DNA of 64,000 bases from the NCBI GenBank assembly GCA_903945495.1, contig CAJAVU010000055.1, forward strand, positions 1 through 64,000. Reading direction: 5' to 3'. The position numbers and the translations under genes are program-made. Below are positions 28,794-37,342 of this stretch, piece after piece. The first letter of the stretch is position 1; each line of letters begins with the position of its first letter. This DNA comes from an uncultured Flavobacteriales bacterium (GTDB lineage: Bacteria; Bacteroidota; Bacteroidia; Flavobacteriales_D; Crocinitomicaceae). The notes beneath the pieces are model-generated. The model saw nothing but the letters and a program-made list of their open reading frames with translations. It was not told the DNA's origin and did no database searches.

Positions 28794-30125
28794 ATGAAAA
28801 CAAATACCATCAGTTTTTTTGCCTTTTTTGTCTTTCTCATCAGCTATCAATCCGTTTTAAGTCAAGAATGGACGTTAAAACAATGCATTGACACAGCCTT
28901 GGTAAAAAACAAATCGATTCAGCTAAGCAAAAACAACAATGCTATCAGTGAAGAGCGTTGGTTAGAATCAAAAGCGAATTTACTTCCGAAAATTAGTTTT
29001 AACGCAGAATATAAATACTTCACTGATTTGCCTACCCAATTGATGCCTTTATCAACCTTTAATCCAAGTGCACCTGAAGGCCAGTTCAAAGAAGCACAAT
29101 TTGGTGTTCCACATAACATCAATGCGAATTTTCAACTTCTAATGCCCTTGTATAATCGTCAACTGTATGGCGCAATAAAGTCAACAGAAATCGCCAATGA
29201 ACTCAACTTATTGCAAACAACCAAAGTCGAAGAACAATTGAGCTTTGACATTGCAAACTTGTACTATAGTGCTCAAATCATCTATTCCCAACTACAATTT
29301 ATTGATAGTAATTTATTGAATAGTAAGAAAATTCTTTCTAGGGTTCAAAAGCTCCATGAACAATCGTTATCCAAAGGAACGGATGTACAAAAAATTGAAT
29401 TGCAAATTCAACAACTTTCAAGTCAAAGGAACCAATTAGTTGCCAAACATTCACAACTACTCAATGCCCTGAAATTTGCCGTTGGACTTCCACAAGAAAA
29501 TGATCTTCAACTCAATCATACAATTGAATATAAAGCCTCAGTTGAATTGGAACGCAATCCTATTATTGAGTTAAAAATGAATGCCTTGCAGTATGAATTA
29601 CAGAAAAATGAACTACGAACATTAAACCATTCTCGCTTTCTTCCAAGTTTAAATCTTATGGCGAATTACGGAACAATGGGCTTTGGATATGATCAACAGC
29701 CTTCAGACTTTTTGAATTTTTATCCAATTGGATTTGCTGCGGTACAGTTTTCATATCCCATTTTCTCAGGCACGCAAACTCTCCGAAAAATCAATCAAAA
29801 ACAATTTGAGCTTCAAAACTCACAGCTTCAACGGTTAATTCTAGAGGAGCAAAACGAAATGCAAATCCGTAATGCAAACCAGCAACGTTCGAATGCATTA
29901 GAGACAATTGCAACAAGTAACGATCAAATTACATTAGCACAAACAATTTATCAGCAAACTCAACTTCACTATTCTCTTGGAAGTGCAAGTTTGACCGATG
30001 TATTGCTGTCAGACAATGCTTTAAGAGAAGCGCAACAAACACATTTATCAGCAATCATCGACTATCTAAAAGCAACTTTGGAAATAACGAAACTAACTGG
30101 AAATAACCCGCTGTCAAATCAATAA
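28794..30125 (+). CDS. TolC-family outer-membrane efflux protein
   Basis: The 443-residue protein has a signal peptide (to about residue 23). It has the duplicated coiled-coil architecture of outer-membrane efflux proteins, with helical Gln/Asn-rich segments such as LQIQQLSSQRNQLVAKHSQL in both halves and a typical entry segment WTLKQCIDTALVKN. It would form the trimeric tunnel of the tripartite pump. The HlyD-type adaptor gene follows after 4 bases. Confidence 0.9.
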   Translation: MKTNTISFFAFFVFLISYQSVLSQEWTLKQCIDTALVKNKSIQLSKNNNAISEERWLESKANLLPKISFNAEYKYFTDLPTQLMPLSTFNPSAPEGQFKEAQFGVPHNINANFQLLMPLYNRQLYGAIKSTEIANELNLLQTTKVEEQLSFDIANLYYSAQIIYSQLQFIDSNLLNSKKILSRVQKLHEQSLSKGTDVQKIELQIQQLSSQRNQLVAKHSQLLNALKFAVGLPQENDLQLNHTIEYKASVELERNPIIELKMNALQYELQKNELRTLNHSRFLPSLNLMANYGTMGFGYDQQPSDFLNFYPIGFAAVQFSYPIFSGTQTLRKINQKQFELQNSQLQRLILEEQNEMQIRNANQQRSNALETIATSNDQITLAQTIYQQTQLHYSLGSASLTDVLLSDNALREAQQTHLSAIIDYLKATLEITKLTGNNPLSNQ

Positions 30126-30129
30126 CGTC

Positions 30130-31203
30130 ATGAAAAATAAATCATCTAATTTGAAAAAAATCGCATACATTCTTGTACCCGTTTTATTGATCCTACTTGT
30201 GTTCGTTCGATTGAAAAACAACAAAGAAATAAGTCAAAACAAGGTATATCAATTCGATAAAAATCAACCGATCTATGTTTCAAGTAAAACCATACAACTT
30301 GAAGAAACAAGCGGTACACTGTCGTTTCCAGGAACTTTTGAAGCACAAAAAGAGACGAAACTAAGCGCAGAATCGCAAGGAAAAATTAATCAAATGTATG
30401 TTGAGGTTGGCAGCCATGTCAGAAAAGGACAATTGTTAATTCAACTGGATAATGCCTTATTGAAATTACAACTTGAATCAGCTGATGTGCAAATTGAACA
30501 ATTACAAGCTGACGTGAACCGATTTATCATTCTGGCAGATGCCGATGCTATTCAAAAGATTCAATTAGAAAAAGCTCAATTCGCATTAAAAGCAGCGAAA
30601 ATACAACGCTCAACATTAATTGAACAAGTCAACAAAACAAGTATTAAAGCACCTTTCGATGGTATTATCACTGCTAAACTAACCGAAGTTGGAGCGTTTG
30701 CAGCACCTGGAGTACCTTTACTTCAACTTTCTGATATTGCAACACTACGCTTTACGGTGAATGTTTCTGAACGTGATCTTTCTCATTTTGTCGAAAATAA
30801 AGTTTACAATGTAACAGCTGATGTCTTTCCTTCCCTCCCACTATCCGGAAAAGCCATACTGATTGGAAGTAAAGCAACGATGGGAAGAAGTTTTCCAATT
30901 CAATTGGACGTTAAGAACACGGCAACTTTTATTCTAAAATCAGGAATGTTTGGAAAAGCAATGATTCACACAGGTGAAGAAGAAATGGGAATTCTTATTC
31001 CAAGCTCTGCAATCGTTGGAACATCCACTAAACGCCAAGTCTATGTGATAAAAAACGACCGAGCAACTTTACAAACTATTAAAATTGGTCATTATATCAA
31101 CAACAAAGCTGTTATACTATCTGGATTAACAAGTGGTGATCAAATTGTCACGAAAGGATTGCACAATCTTTACAATGGAGCTAAGGTGAAAATTAATAAT
31201 TGA
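30130..31203 (+). CDS. RND efflux periplasmic adaptor (HlyD/MFP family)
   Basis: The 357-residue adaptor has an N-terminal membrane anchor (about 11-25). A lipoyl half-motif GKINQMYVEVGSHVRKGQLL, a short coiled-coil hairpin (about 115-160) and the second lipoyl half IKAPFDGIITAKLTEVGAF follow. Beta-barrel and membrane-proximal domains end with a QIVTKGLHNLYNGAKV tail. It bridges the RND pump and the TolC-like channel. Its genes flank it at 4-base gaps. Confidence 0.92.
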   Translation: MKNKSSNLKKIAYILVPVLLILLVFVRLKNNKEISQNKVYQFDKNQPIYVSSKTIQLEETSGTLSFPGTFEAQKETKLSAESQGKINQMYVEVGSHVRKGQLLIQLDNALLKLQLESADVQIEQLQADVNRFIILADADAIQKIQLEKAQFALKAAKIQRSTLIEQVNKTSIKAPFDGIITAKLTEVGAFAAPGVPLLQLSDIATLRFTVNVSERDLSHFVENKVYNVTADVFPSLPLSGKAILIGSKATMGRSFPIQLDVKNTATFILKSGMFGKAMIHTGEEEMGILIPSSAIVGTSTKRQVYVIKNDRATLQTIKIGHYINNKAVILSGLTSGDQIVTKGLHNLYNGAKVKINN

Positions 31204-31207
31204 ACGT

Positions 31208-34200
31208 ATGAATCTTACAGAAATTTCCATTAAACGACCTTCGCTAATAATTGTATTATTTAGTGTTCTAACTCTTCTTGGTGTCATTGGTTATAAGAAT
31301 TTGAGTTATGAATTAATGCCCGACTTTAATCAGCCTGTTGTCGTAATTAAAACCATTTATCCAGGCGCCGAACCAACAGAAGTAGAATCATCTGTATCGC
31401 GCAAAATTGAAGACGCTTTATCCAATTTAGAAGGCATCGATTATTTGGTAACGAAATCACTTCCAAATGCATCCGTCATAATTGCCAATTTGAAATACGG
31501 GACAAACTTGGACAAAACGATGCAAGATGCACAACGTTTTATCGACAACATTAAAAAAGATTTACCAAAGGACATTCAGAGTCCTGTTATGAGTAAAGTC
31601 TCTCCGAATGATCTTCCAATAATGTCAATTAGTGTTTCTAGCGATTTATCAGCCAGTGAACTTCATACATTGTTAACCAATGAACTCCTTCCTCAAATCC
31701 AACAGATTAAAGGTGTTGCTGAAATAACATTATTGGGCGGTGAAGAACGTGAAATACAAGTCAATGTATTACCTGACAAGTTAAAGCTTTACAAAATTCC
31801 TTTATCGCAAGTGGTAGAAGCCATAAACCGTTCAGGACTCGATATTCCTGCAGGTCAAGTGAAATCAAATGGGGAAAACAATTCTGTCCGATTAATCGGA
31901 AAATACAAAGATTTACAAGGAATTAAAGACGTTCAGGTGGCCATGCCAATTCCAGGAAATCCGGTTTACGTGAAAGATATAGCAGAAGTGAAGGACGGAA
32001 TTAAAGATATCACCTCGGTCAGTCGCTTCAATGGTAAAACAGGAATTGGTTTACTTCTCAAAAAACAAGGTGACGGAAATGCGGTTGATGTTTCAAGTGC
32101 CGTCCGCAAAAAATTCAAAGACATTGAAGAGCAACATCGCTCTGAAAATGTACATTTCACCATTTCAGACGACAGTACAGATAACACAATCGCAGCGGTT
32201 GAAGGAGTTGTCGAAGATTTATTATTAGCCGTGGTATTGGTTTCAATTATCATGCTTTTATTTCTTCGCAGTTATCGTAATTCCCTAATTGTGCTTTTAG
32301 CCATACCAACATCCTTAATTACAGCTTTTGGAGTTATGTGGATGCTGGGATACACACTCAATTTAATGACACTCCTAGCTATGTCTTTGGTGATTGGGAT
32401 ACTTGTGGACGATGCGACAGTTGTACTAGAGAATATTCAAAAACACCTTGACAGAAACAAAGACAAACGCACCGCAGCAATGGACGGTCGAATGGAAATA
32501 GGTTTTTCAGCGTTATCAATTACACTGGTTGATATCGTTGTATTTGTGCCAATCCTATTCTTGCAAGTGTTTGTTGCAGATATGCTCAAACAATTCTCAG
32601 TTGTAGTAATCACTTCGACTTTAAGCAGTCTTTTGGTCAGCTTTACATTGACACCTTGGCTGGCGTCACGATTAGGCAAAAAAGAAGATTTACAAGCAAC
32701 CAACTTATTCAATCGTTTTCTTCTTTGGTTTGAACACATGCTCGATCGTTTTATCGAATGGTATGGAAAACAATTGCAATGGGTGTTGAAGCATAAACTC
32801 ATCTTCACAGGAATTGTTTTAGGCTTGTTTGTTCTGACGGGCGTTATGCTAAAACAAGGGATTATTGGAAAGGAACTAATGACGACTGGAGACCAAGGCA
32901 AATTTAGACTTACACTCGAATTTGATAAAAACTTCACAGTAGAAGAAAACAATCGCATTTCGGAGAAAATTGAATCATATATTTTAAAAAAATCAGAAAT
33001 AAAAACACTTTTCAGCAATGTAGGAGGACCAAGTACAGGAATTGGAAGTCTTGGAATGGGTTCACCAAATATTTCAGAATACACCATCCAATTAAAGCCA
33101 AAAGAGCAACGGGGAAACCTTTCCACGGAAACGTACATGCGAGAGTTAAGAGAGGAATTGAAAACCAAATTTCCAGGTATTAATTATTCAATGGCAGCGC
33201 TTGGTTTAATTCCTAAAACTGCTCCGATTGAAATCACACTAAGTGGAAGTAGTGAAGAAACGGTAATGAGACAAGCGAAAGAACTTCAAGCGGTTATTGA
33301 ACTCATTCCAGGTGCTGATAATGTGCGTTTATCTGTGCAAGAAGGAAGTCCTGAGTTTCAACTGATACCCGATAAAAATAAAATGCAACGACTTGGATTA
33401 ACAACCGCATTTTTAGGGTTAAATACACGAGCAGCATTTGCTGGAAATGATGATGCTTCTCTCACCGAGAATGGAATTGAATATCCAGTTCACATTCGCT
33501 TAGATGCATTTAACCGAAGAAACATTAGTGATGTTGAACAGTTAACTATTTTGAACCCGATGGGCATTCCCATTCAAGTCAAAGAATTTGCTGTTGTTTC
33601 TCAAGACAAATCGCCTTCCTTGCTCGAACGAAAAGATAGACAACCTGCAGTCACATTAACCGCGGATGCGTTAGGCAGACCTTCTGGTACAGTTGCCGAC
33701 GATGTATTGGCATATTTGGACAAAAATCCCTTACCTAAGAACATTCAAATTTCCTGGGGAAGTGATATAAAACGACAACAAGATAGTTTTGGAGCTTTGG
33801 GATCTGTTTTATTGATTTCATTGATTTTAATTTATCTAATCATGGTTGCTCTGTATGATAGTTTTATCTACCCATTTGTCGTACTCTTTGCAATTCCGTT
33901 AGCGATAATTGGTGCTTTTCTTGCCTTGAATTTATCCCTCAATAACATCAGCTTGTTTGCCATGTTAGGATTAATCATGCTCATGGGACTTGTTGTGAAA
34001 AATGCTATTCTGATTGTTGACTTTACAAATCAATTAAAAGCAGACGGAATGCACTACAAAGAAGCATTACTGAAAGCTGGAAAAGAACGTATGCGTCCAA
34101 TTTTAATGACAACACTTGCAATGGTTATCGGAATGTTGCCAATCGCACTTGCATCAGGCACAGCTAGTGAATGGAAAAATGGTTTGGCCTGGGTAATTAT

Positions 34201-34309
34201 TGGTGGATTATTATCATCTCTAATTCTTACCGTATATTTGGTACCAATGATCTACGATACCGTGGACGGAATTAAAGAACGCTATCTGAAAAGAAAACAA
34301 CAAAAGTGA
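31208..34309 (+). CDS. RND efflux permease (AcrB-like, HAE group)
   Basis: The 1033-residue proton-driven pump has the expected twelve membrane helices and two large periplasmic loops. TM4 carries the proton-relay pair in ILVDDATVVLENI (about residue 400), and the second half has LMGLVVKNAILIVDF. The double Asp and absence of the heavy-metal DFG pattern point to the hydrophobe/amphiphile group, not to CzcA/CusA. Substrate is unknown. The stop codon overlaps the GTG start of the following EI24-like gene. Confidence 0.94.
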   Translation: MNLTEISIKRPSLIIVLFSVLTLLGVIGYKNLSYELMPDFNQPVVVIKTIYPGAEPTEVESSVSRKIEDALSNLEGIDYLVTKSLPNASVIIANLKYGTNLDKTMQDAQRFIDNIKKDLPKDIQSPVMSKVSPNDLPIMSISVSSDLSASELHTLLTNELLPQIQQIKGVAEITLLGGEEREIQVNVLPDKLKLYKIPLSQVVEAINRSGLDIPAGQVKSNGENNSVRLIGKYKDLQGIKDVQVAMPIPGNPVYVKDIAEVKDGIKDITSVSRFNGKTGIGLLLKKQGDGNAVDVSSAVRKKFKDIEEQHRSENVHFTISDDSTDNTIAAVEGVVEDLLLAVVLVSIIMLLFLRSYRNSLIVLLAIPTSLITAFGVMWMLGYTLNLMTLLAMSLVIGILVDDATVVLENIQKHLDRNKDKRTAAMDGRMEIGFSALSITLVDIVVFVPILFLQVFVADMLKQFSVVVITSTLSSLLVSFTLTPWLASRLGKKEDLQATNLFNRFLLWFEHMLDRFIEWYGKQLQWVLKHKLIFTGIVLGLFVLTGVMLKQGIIGKELMTTGDQGKFRLTLEFDKNFTVEENNRISEKIESYILKKSEIKTLFSNVGGPSTGIGSLGMGSPNISEYTIQLKPKEQRGNLSTETYMRELREELKTKFPGINYSMAALGLIPKTAPIEITLSGSSEETVMRQAKELQAVIELIPGADNVRLSVQEGSPEFQLIPDKNKMQRLGLTTAFLGLNTRAAFAGNDDASLTENGIEYPVHIRLDAFNRRNISDVEQLTILNPMGIPIQVKEFAVVSQDKSPSLLERKDRQPAVTLTADALGRPSGTVADDVLAYLDKNPLPKNIQISWGSDIKRQQDSFGALGSVLLISLILIYLIMVALYDSFIYPFVVLFAIPLAIIGAFLALNLSLNNISLFAMLGLIMLMGLVVKNAILIVDFTNQLKADGMHYKEALLKAGKERMRPILMTTLAMVIGMLPIALASGTASEWKNGLAWVIIGGLLSSLILTVYLVPMIYDTVDGIKERYLKRKQQK

Positions 34310-35100
34310 TTGGCAAACGAATAATATCTCGCTTTATTAACTATGAGCAAACCGTAATGGAATGTTTGCCTATTTTTTTTGATGCGCATAAATTCATCAT
34401 TCACAATAAGTTTAGAAGATATCTTCTTATTTCGGGACTTGTATTTCTAATCTTCTTTTCGCTGATTATTCAAGGTGCATTGTATGGTGTAAATGCAATT
34501 CAAGAACCAATTTCGAATTGGGCTTTACCCTATTTAGATCAATTTTTAACCTTTAAAAAGGAAGAAATTGAAAAAGGATTATCTGCAGTTTTTTGGTTAA
34601 TTAAGAAAGCGATTGAAAGCAACAAAGATGCTATTTTCAGTGTCATCTTTATGATTATTGGGACACCTTTCTTCTCATTTATCAGCTCGAAAACCGAAGA
34701 AATAGTTACTGGAACGAAATATACGTTTCAGTTAAGAACCTTTCTAAAGGAGATAAAACGTGGAGTCGTTTTGTCGATTCGAAATTCATTTAAACAATTT
34801 GGATTAATCATCGTGATTTCTCTAATTGCATTGATTCCTATCGTTGGAATTATTGCGCCACTGCTCACCTTTATCGTTCAAGCTTATTTCAATGGTTTGT
34901 TGATGACTGATTACACGCTCGAGCGTCAAGATTATTCTGTTGCTGAGAGTCAAGCCTACTACAAACAACACAAGCCAGAATTGTTTTCAATTGGACTTGG
35001 ATTTATGTTCCTGTTATTAATTCCGGTGATAGGTTGGTTTTTAGCACCAACATATGCCTTGGTTGCGGCATACTTGAATTTCGAAAAGCGAAAAAATTAA
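34306..35100 (+). CDS. EI24 domain-containing membrane protein (CysZ-like)
   Basis: The 264-residue protein starts with GTG inside the stop of the RND gene (GTGA), so it is coupled to the pump. It has four or more membrane helices in the EI24/CysZ pattern, with the typical segment FIISSK-like (FSFISSKTEEIVTG) and LIVISLIALIPIVGIIAPLL. CysZ proteins transport sulfate, but many Bacteroidota members have no known substrate. It is the last of six genes starting at 28055. Confidence 0.82.
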   Translation: MIGKRIISRFINYEQTVMECLPIFFDAHKFIIHNKFRRYLLISGLVFLIFFSLIIQGALYGVNAIQEPISNWALPYLDQFLTFKKEEIEKGLSAVFWLIKKAIESNKDAIFSVIFMIIGTPFFSFISSKTEEIVTGTKYTFQLRTFLKEIKRGVVLSIRNSFKQFGLIIVISLIALIPIVGIIAPLLTFIVQAYFNGLLMTDYTLERQDYSVAESQAYYKQHKPELFSIGLGFMFLLLIPVIGWFLAPTYALVAAYLNFEKRKN

Positions 35101-35122
35101 GATAATGCATGGACAAATCGCT

Positions 35123-35171
35123 GTAGGGACAGGTCGCGACCTGTCCCTACTGCACGCGACCTGTCCGTACG
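35123..35171. repeat. Palindromic intergenic repeat, copy 1
   Basis: A 28-bp perfect palindrome with half GTAGGGACAGGTCG occupies 35123-35150. A degenerate extra half (GCGACCTGTCCGTAC) follows at 35156-35170. Related copies lie at 37273-37332 and 40269-40372. It fills the space between the EI24-like and DoxX-like genes, which converge, and may form a hairpin in both transcripts. Confidence 0.9.
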
Positions 35172-35178
35172 ATATCAA

Positions 35179-35556
35179 TTATTTATTCCCTTTAATCAAT
35201 CGTTGCGTTAATTCTGGGAAACGTAAAATTGCTGTTAAACAAATTACCACTTCGAAACCGATAACTGTTCCGAGCGGTTGGTGACCGAAAACGTGTGACG
35301 AAATTGCTCCACCGAAATAAGCTACCAACAAAACGGTTCCAACAATTCCTGTGCGTGGAATAACGAACAAAATCACTGAAAGTAATTCAACGATTCCGAT
35401 CATACGAAACGTAGATGGCTCCACTCCTGCTTTTCCAGCTTGTTCAACAACCATTTCATGTAATGAGATTTTCATAAATGCACTCATAATCAATGCTGCG
35501 GCAATTAAGCCTGTTAAAACCCATCCTGTAATTTTAATTCCTTTTGAAGTTTTCAT
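35179..35556 (-). CDS. DoxX-like membrane protein
   Basis: The 125-residue protein has four membrane helices in DoxX-like spacing, with ITGWVLTGLIAAALIMSAFMK at the start and VAYFGGAISSHVFG in the third helix. The function of the family is poorly defined; some members are linked to redox stress. It is divergent from an HxlR regulator gene across about 110 bases, the usual arrangement for a regulator and its target. Confidence 0.83.
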   Translation of the reverse strand: MKTSKGIKITGWVLTGLIAAALIMSAFMKISLHEMVVEQAGKAGVEPSTFRMIGIVELLSVILFVIPRTGIVGTVLLVAYFGGAISSHVFGHQPLGTVIGFEVVICLTAILRFPELTQRLIKGNK

Positions 35557-35589
35557 GTGTGTGTTAATTTTTGTTTTGTATTGAATTAT

Positions 35590-35623
35590 TTTGGCAAAAA
35601 TACGTTAAGTCGGTATATATTTG
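35590..35623 (+). promoter_or_regulatory. Promoter/operator region of the HxlR gene
   Basis: TTTG (35590-35593) and TATATTTG (35616-35623) form a TAnnTTTG-type promoter with a 22-base spacer. The adjoining GTAACTACTTAC (35623-35634) is a GTAA-N4-TTAC palindrome that could be the HxlR operator. It sits between the divergent hxlR-type and doxX-like genes. Confidence 0.5.
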
Positions 35624-35664
35624 TAACTACTTACACAAAGAATACCAGTTACATTTAGGATACC

Positions 35665-36012
35665 ATGGAGGTTGTACAAAACGAACAAACGTGCAAGAAA
35701 GCACATTTAGCCATTCAAGACACTTTGGATGTTGTCGGTGGAAAATGGAAATTGATTTTGATCTCCATCCTACGCAATGGCCCTTTTCGTTTCAAAGAAC
35801 TTTCGCGCGAAGCTGGAATAACACCGCGTATTCTTTCCAAAGAATTGAAAGAGCTAGAAATGAATGGACTAGTTACTCGCACCGTTTGTGATACGCGACC
35901 AATTACCGTTGAATATGCCTTAACGGATTACAGTGAATCGTTATCGGAAGTGATCATGGCCATGCACAAATGGGGAACAGAACACCGCGAACGCATTAAG
36001 AAAGAATGGTGA
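35665..36012 (+). CDS. HxlR-family transcriptional regulator
   Basis: The 115-residue winged-helix protein shows the family core DVVGGKWKLILISIL, RFKELSREAGITPRILSKELKELE and the wing LVTRTVCDTRPITVEYALT. The N-terminal Cys in EQTCKKA could be redox- or quinone-sensing, as known for several HxlR proteins. It faces the DoxX-like gene and probably controls it. Confidence 0.92.
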   Translation: MEVVQNEQTCKKAHLAIQDTLDVVGGKWKLILISILRNGPFRFKELSREAGITPRILSKELKELEMNGLVTRTVCDTRPITVEYALTDYSESLSEVIMAMHKWGTEHRERIKKEW

Positions 36013-36018
36013 ATAGAT

Positions 36019-36084
36019 GTAATTCGTAATTCTCTGCCTGGCTCAGCCTCCAGCGCAGACAGGGTAATTCGTAATTCGTAATTT
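36019..36084. repeat. GTAATTC heptanucleotide satellite with GC-rich insert
   Basis: Two copies of GTAATTC (36019-36032), a 31-base GC-rich imperfect palindrome, then two copies plus GTAATTT (36064-36084). The following 36085-36286 holds GC-richer sequence without a supported gene. Confidence 0.85.
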
Positions 36085-36286
36085 TTTAAGATAAAATGTA
36101 CCAAAACGTTTTTTCTTGCGTTAAAGGGAAAACATCAAGAGTTTCTGGAGTAAAATCTGGAATGCCAACCGATCTGACAAGGCGCGGTGGAAAAGAGATG
36201 TGAGGCAGGGGCCTAAAAATAACTGTACACTTCCCCCCTTATCTTTTCTTGGTGTGTAATTGTTTAACCATTTAAATTTTTACACG

Positions 36287-36643
36287 ATGAAAAAAGTTTT
36301 AATCGCAGTTGCCATCTTTTTGGGTGCAAACTGCAACGCACAATTGGGCGCAATCACCACCAAACTCAAAGACCCAATTTACTACAATCAATGGTACACG
36401 ATCAAAGGAAAGGCATTCAAAAATTGCCTATTCTTTTACGATACGGATGAACGCATCGATGAAGTCTTGTATGATCTATTAAAAACCTATGATTACGACT
36501 ATTTAGAAGCTGAAAAGGATGAAAACGGAAGTTTGTTTTGGACCATTGACACTGATAATGGTTTCAACGCAAAAGTAGTTCGAATTGATTCGGATTTACC
36601 CGATGAAGCATTTATTAAAATTGAAGTATTCCAAAATAACTAA
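36287..36643 (+). CDS. Small secreted protein, function unknown
   Basis: The ATG at 36287 is chosen since the product then begins with a signal peptide (MKKVLIAVAIFLGANCNAQ, cut near residue 19). The 118-residue protein is acidic and rich in Asp, Tyr and Phe, with no recognised domain. It would be periplasmic or exported. A 36662 gene follows closely and may be in the same transcript. Confidence 0.6.
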   Translation: MKKVLIAVAIFLGANCNAQLGAITTKLKDPIYYNQWYTIKGKAFKNCLFFYDTDERIDEVLYDLLKTYDYDYLEAEKDENGSLFWTIDTDNGFNAKVVRIDSDLPDEAFIKIEVFQNN

Positions 36644-36661
36644 CCTTTTAACAATGTATCT

Positions 36662-37258
36662 ATGAAAAAATCAACAGCACCAAGAGATCTCGCTGGAATG
36701 ACAAACCACGAATTGGTAAATCTATACAACCAATACATGGGAGAAGAGGTCATGCATCTATCCATTGCGAAACTTTTATGGCACATTGTCAATGTATTGA
36801 AAAATCGAGGCGTAAACTGTGACGCTATCACGCTTGGAACAGTCATTCACTATGGCAAACAATTTCACAGTATTCTTCACAGAACTAAAATCTATTTAAG
36901 TATGAACATCCAAGAAAAAAGCAACATTCGCATTCATTTCAAAAATGACAAAGCACCGCTAACAATCGAAGTAAAAGTCGTTCAAACAAGCGAAGCAAAC
37001 ATAACGCTTTCCAACCTCATCGGTGAATTGCCTCTATTAGTGATATTAGATCACACCCATTTGCAGACGCACTTTGATGCAACGGGCATTCAAGGCCAAG
37101 TCTTCATTGGCTTCAACGATGAAGGCAAATTTGAATCGCTCAACATTCTTAATTCGGTTGAAGTTGGTCGTTTCGCCATTCTTTCACAAGCGCGAACAGC
37201 CTTTGTAGTGCCTTTTGGCTGGGAGAACCAAAAGATTGATTATTGGGATTTTGAATAA
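36662..37258 (+). CDS. Hypothetical protein (198 aa)
   Basis: A cytoplasmic-looking protein with a helical N-terminal third (TNHELVNLYNQYMGEEVMHL) and a beta-rich C-terminal part with aromatic tail (QKIDYWDFE). It has no signal peptide, membrane helix or motif I recognise. It follows the small secreted protein by 18 bases and ends just before a palindromic repeat. Confidence 0.55.
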   Translation: MKKSTAPRDLAGMTNHELVNLYNQYMGEEVMHLSIAKLLWHIVNVLKNRGVNCDAITLGTVIHYGKQFHSILHRTKIYLSMNIQEKSNIRIHFKNDKAPLTIEVKVVQTSEANITLSNLIGELPLLVILDHTHLQTHFDATGIQGQVFIGFNDEGKFESLNILNSVEVGRFAILSQARTAFVVPFGWENQKIDYWDFE

Positions 37259-37272
37259 GTAAATTACGTTCT

Positions 37273-37332
37273 TAGGGACAGGTCGCCTGCATTGCGATTC
37301 GGGCGAGTAGGGACAGGTCGCGACCTGTCCCT
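37273..37332. repeat. Palindromic intergenic repeat, copy 2
   Basis: A half copy (TAGGGACAGGTCGC, 37273-37286), the spacer segment GCATTGCGATTCG and a 24-bp perfect palindrome centred at 37320/37321 share sequence with the copies at 35123 and 40269. It separates a plus-strand and a minus-strand gene that converge. Confidence 0.9.
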
Positions 37333-37342
37333 GCCATTCGAT

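Noticed and set aside
28515-28850. 111-codon minus-strand frame
   Set aside because: Antisense to the cupin gene and the tolC-like start; no supporting features.
32437-33168. 243-codon minus-strand frame
   Set aside because: Antisense to the RND permease, whose motifs are intact throughout.
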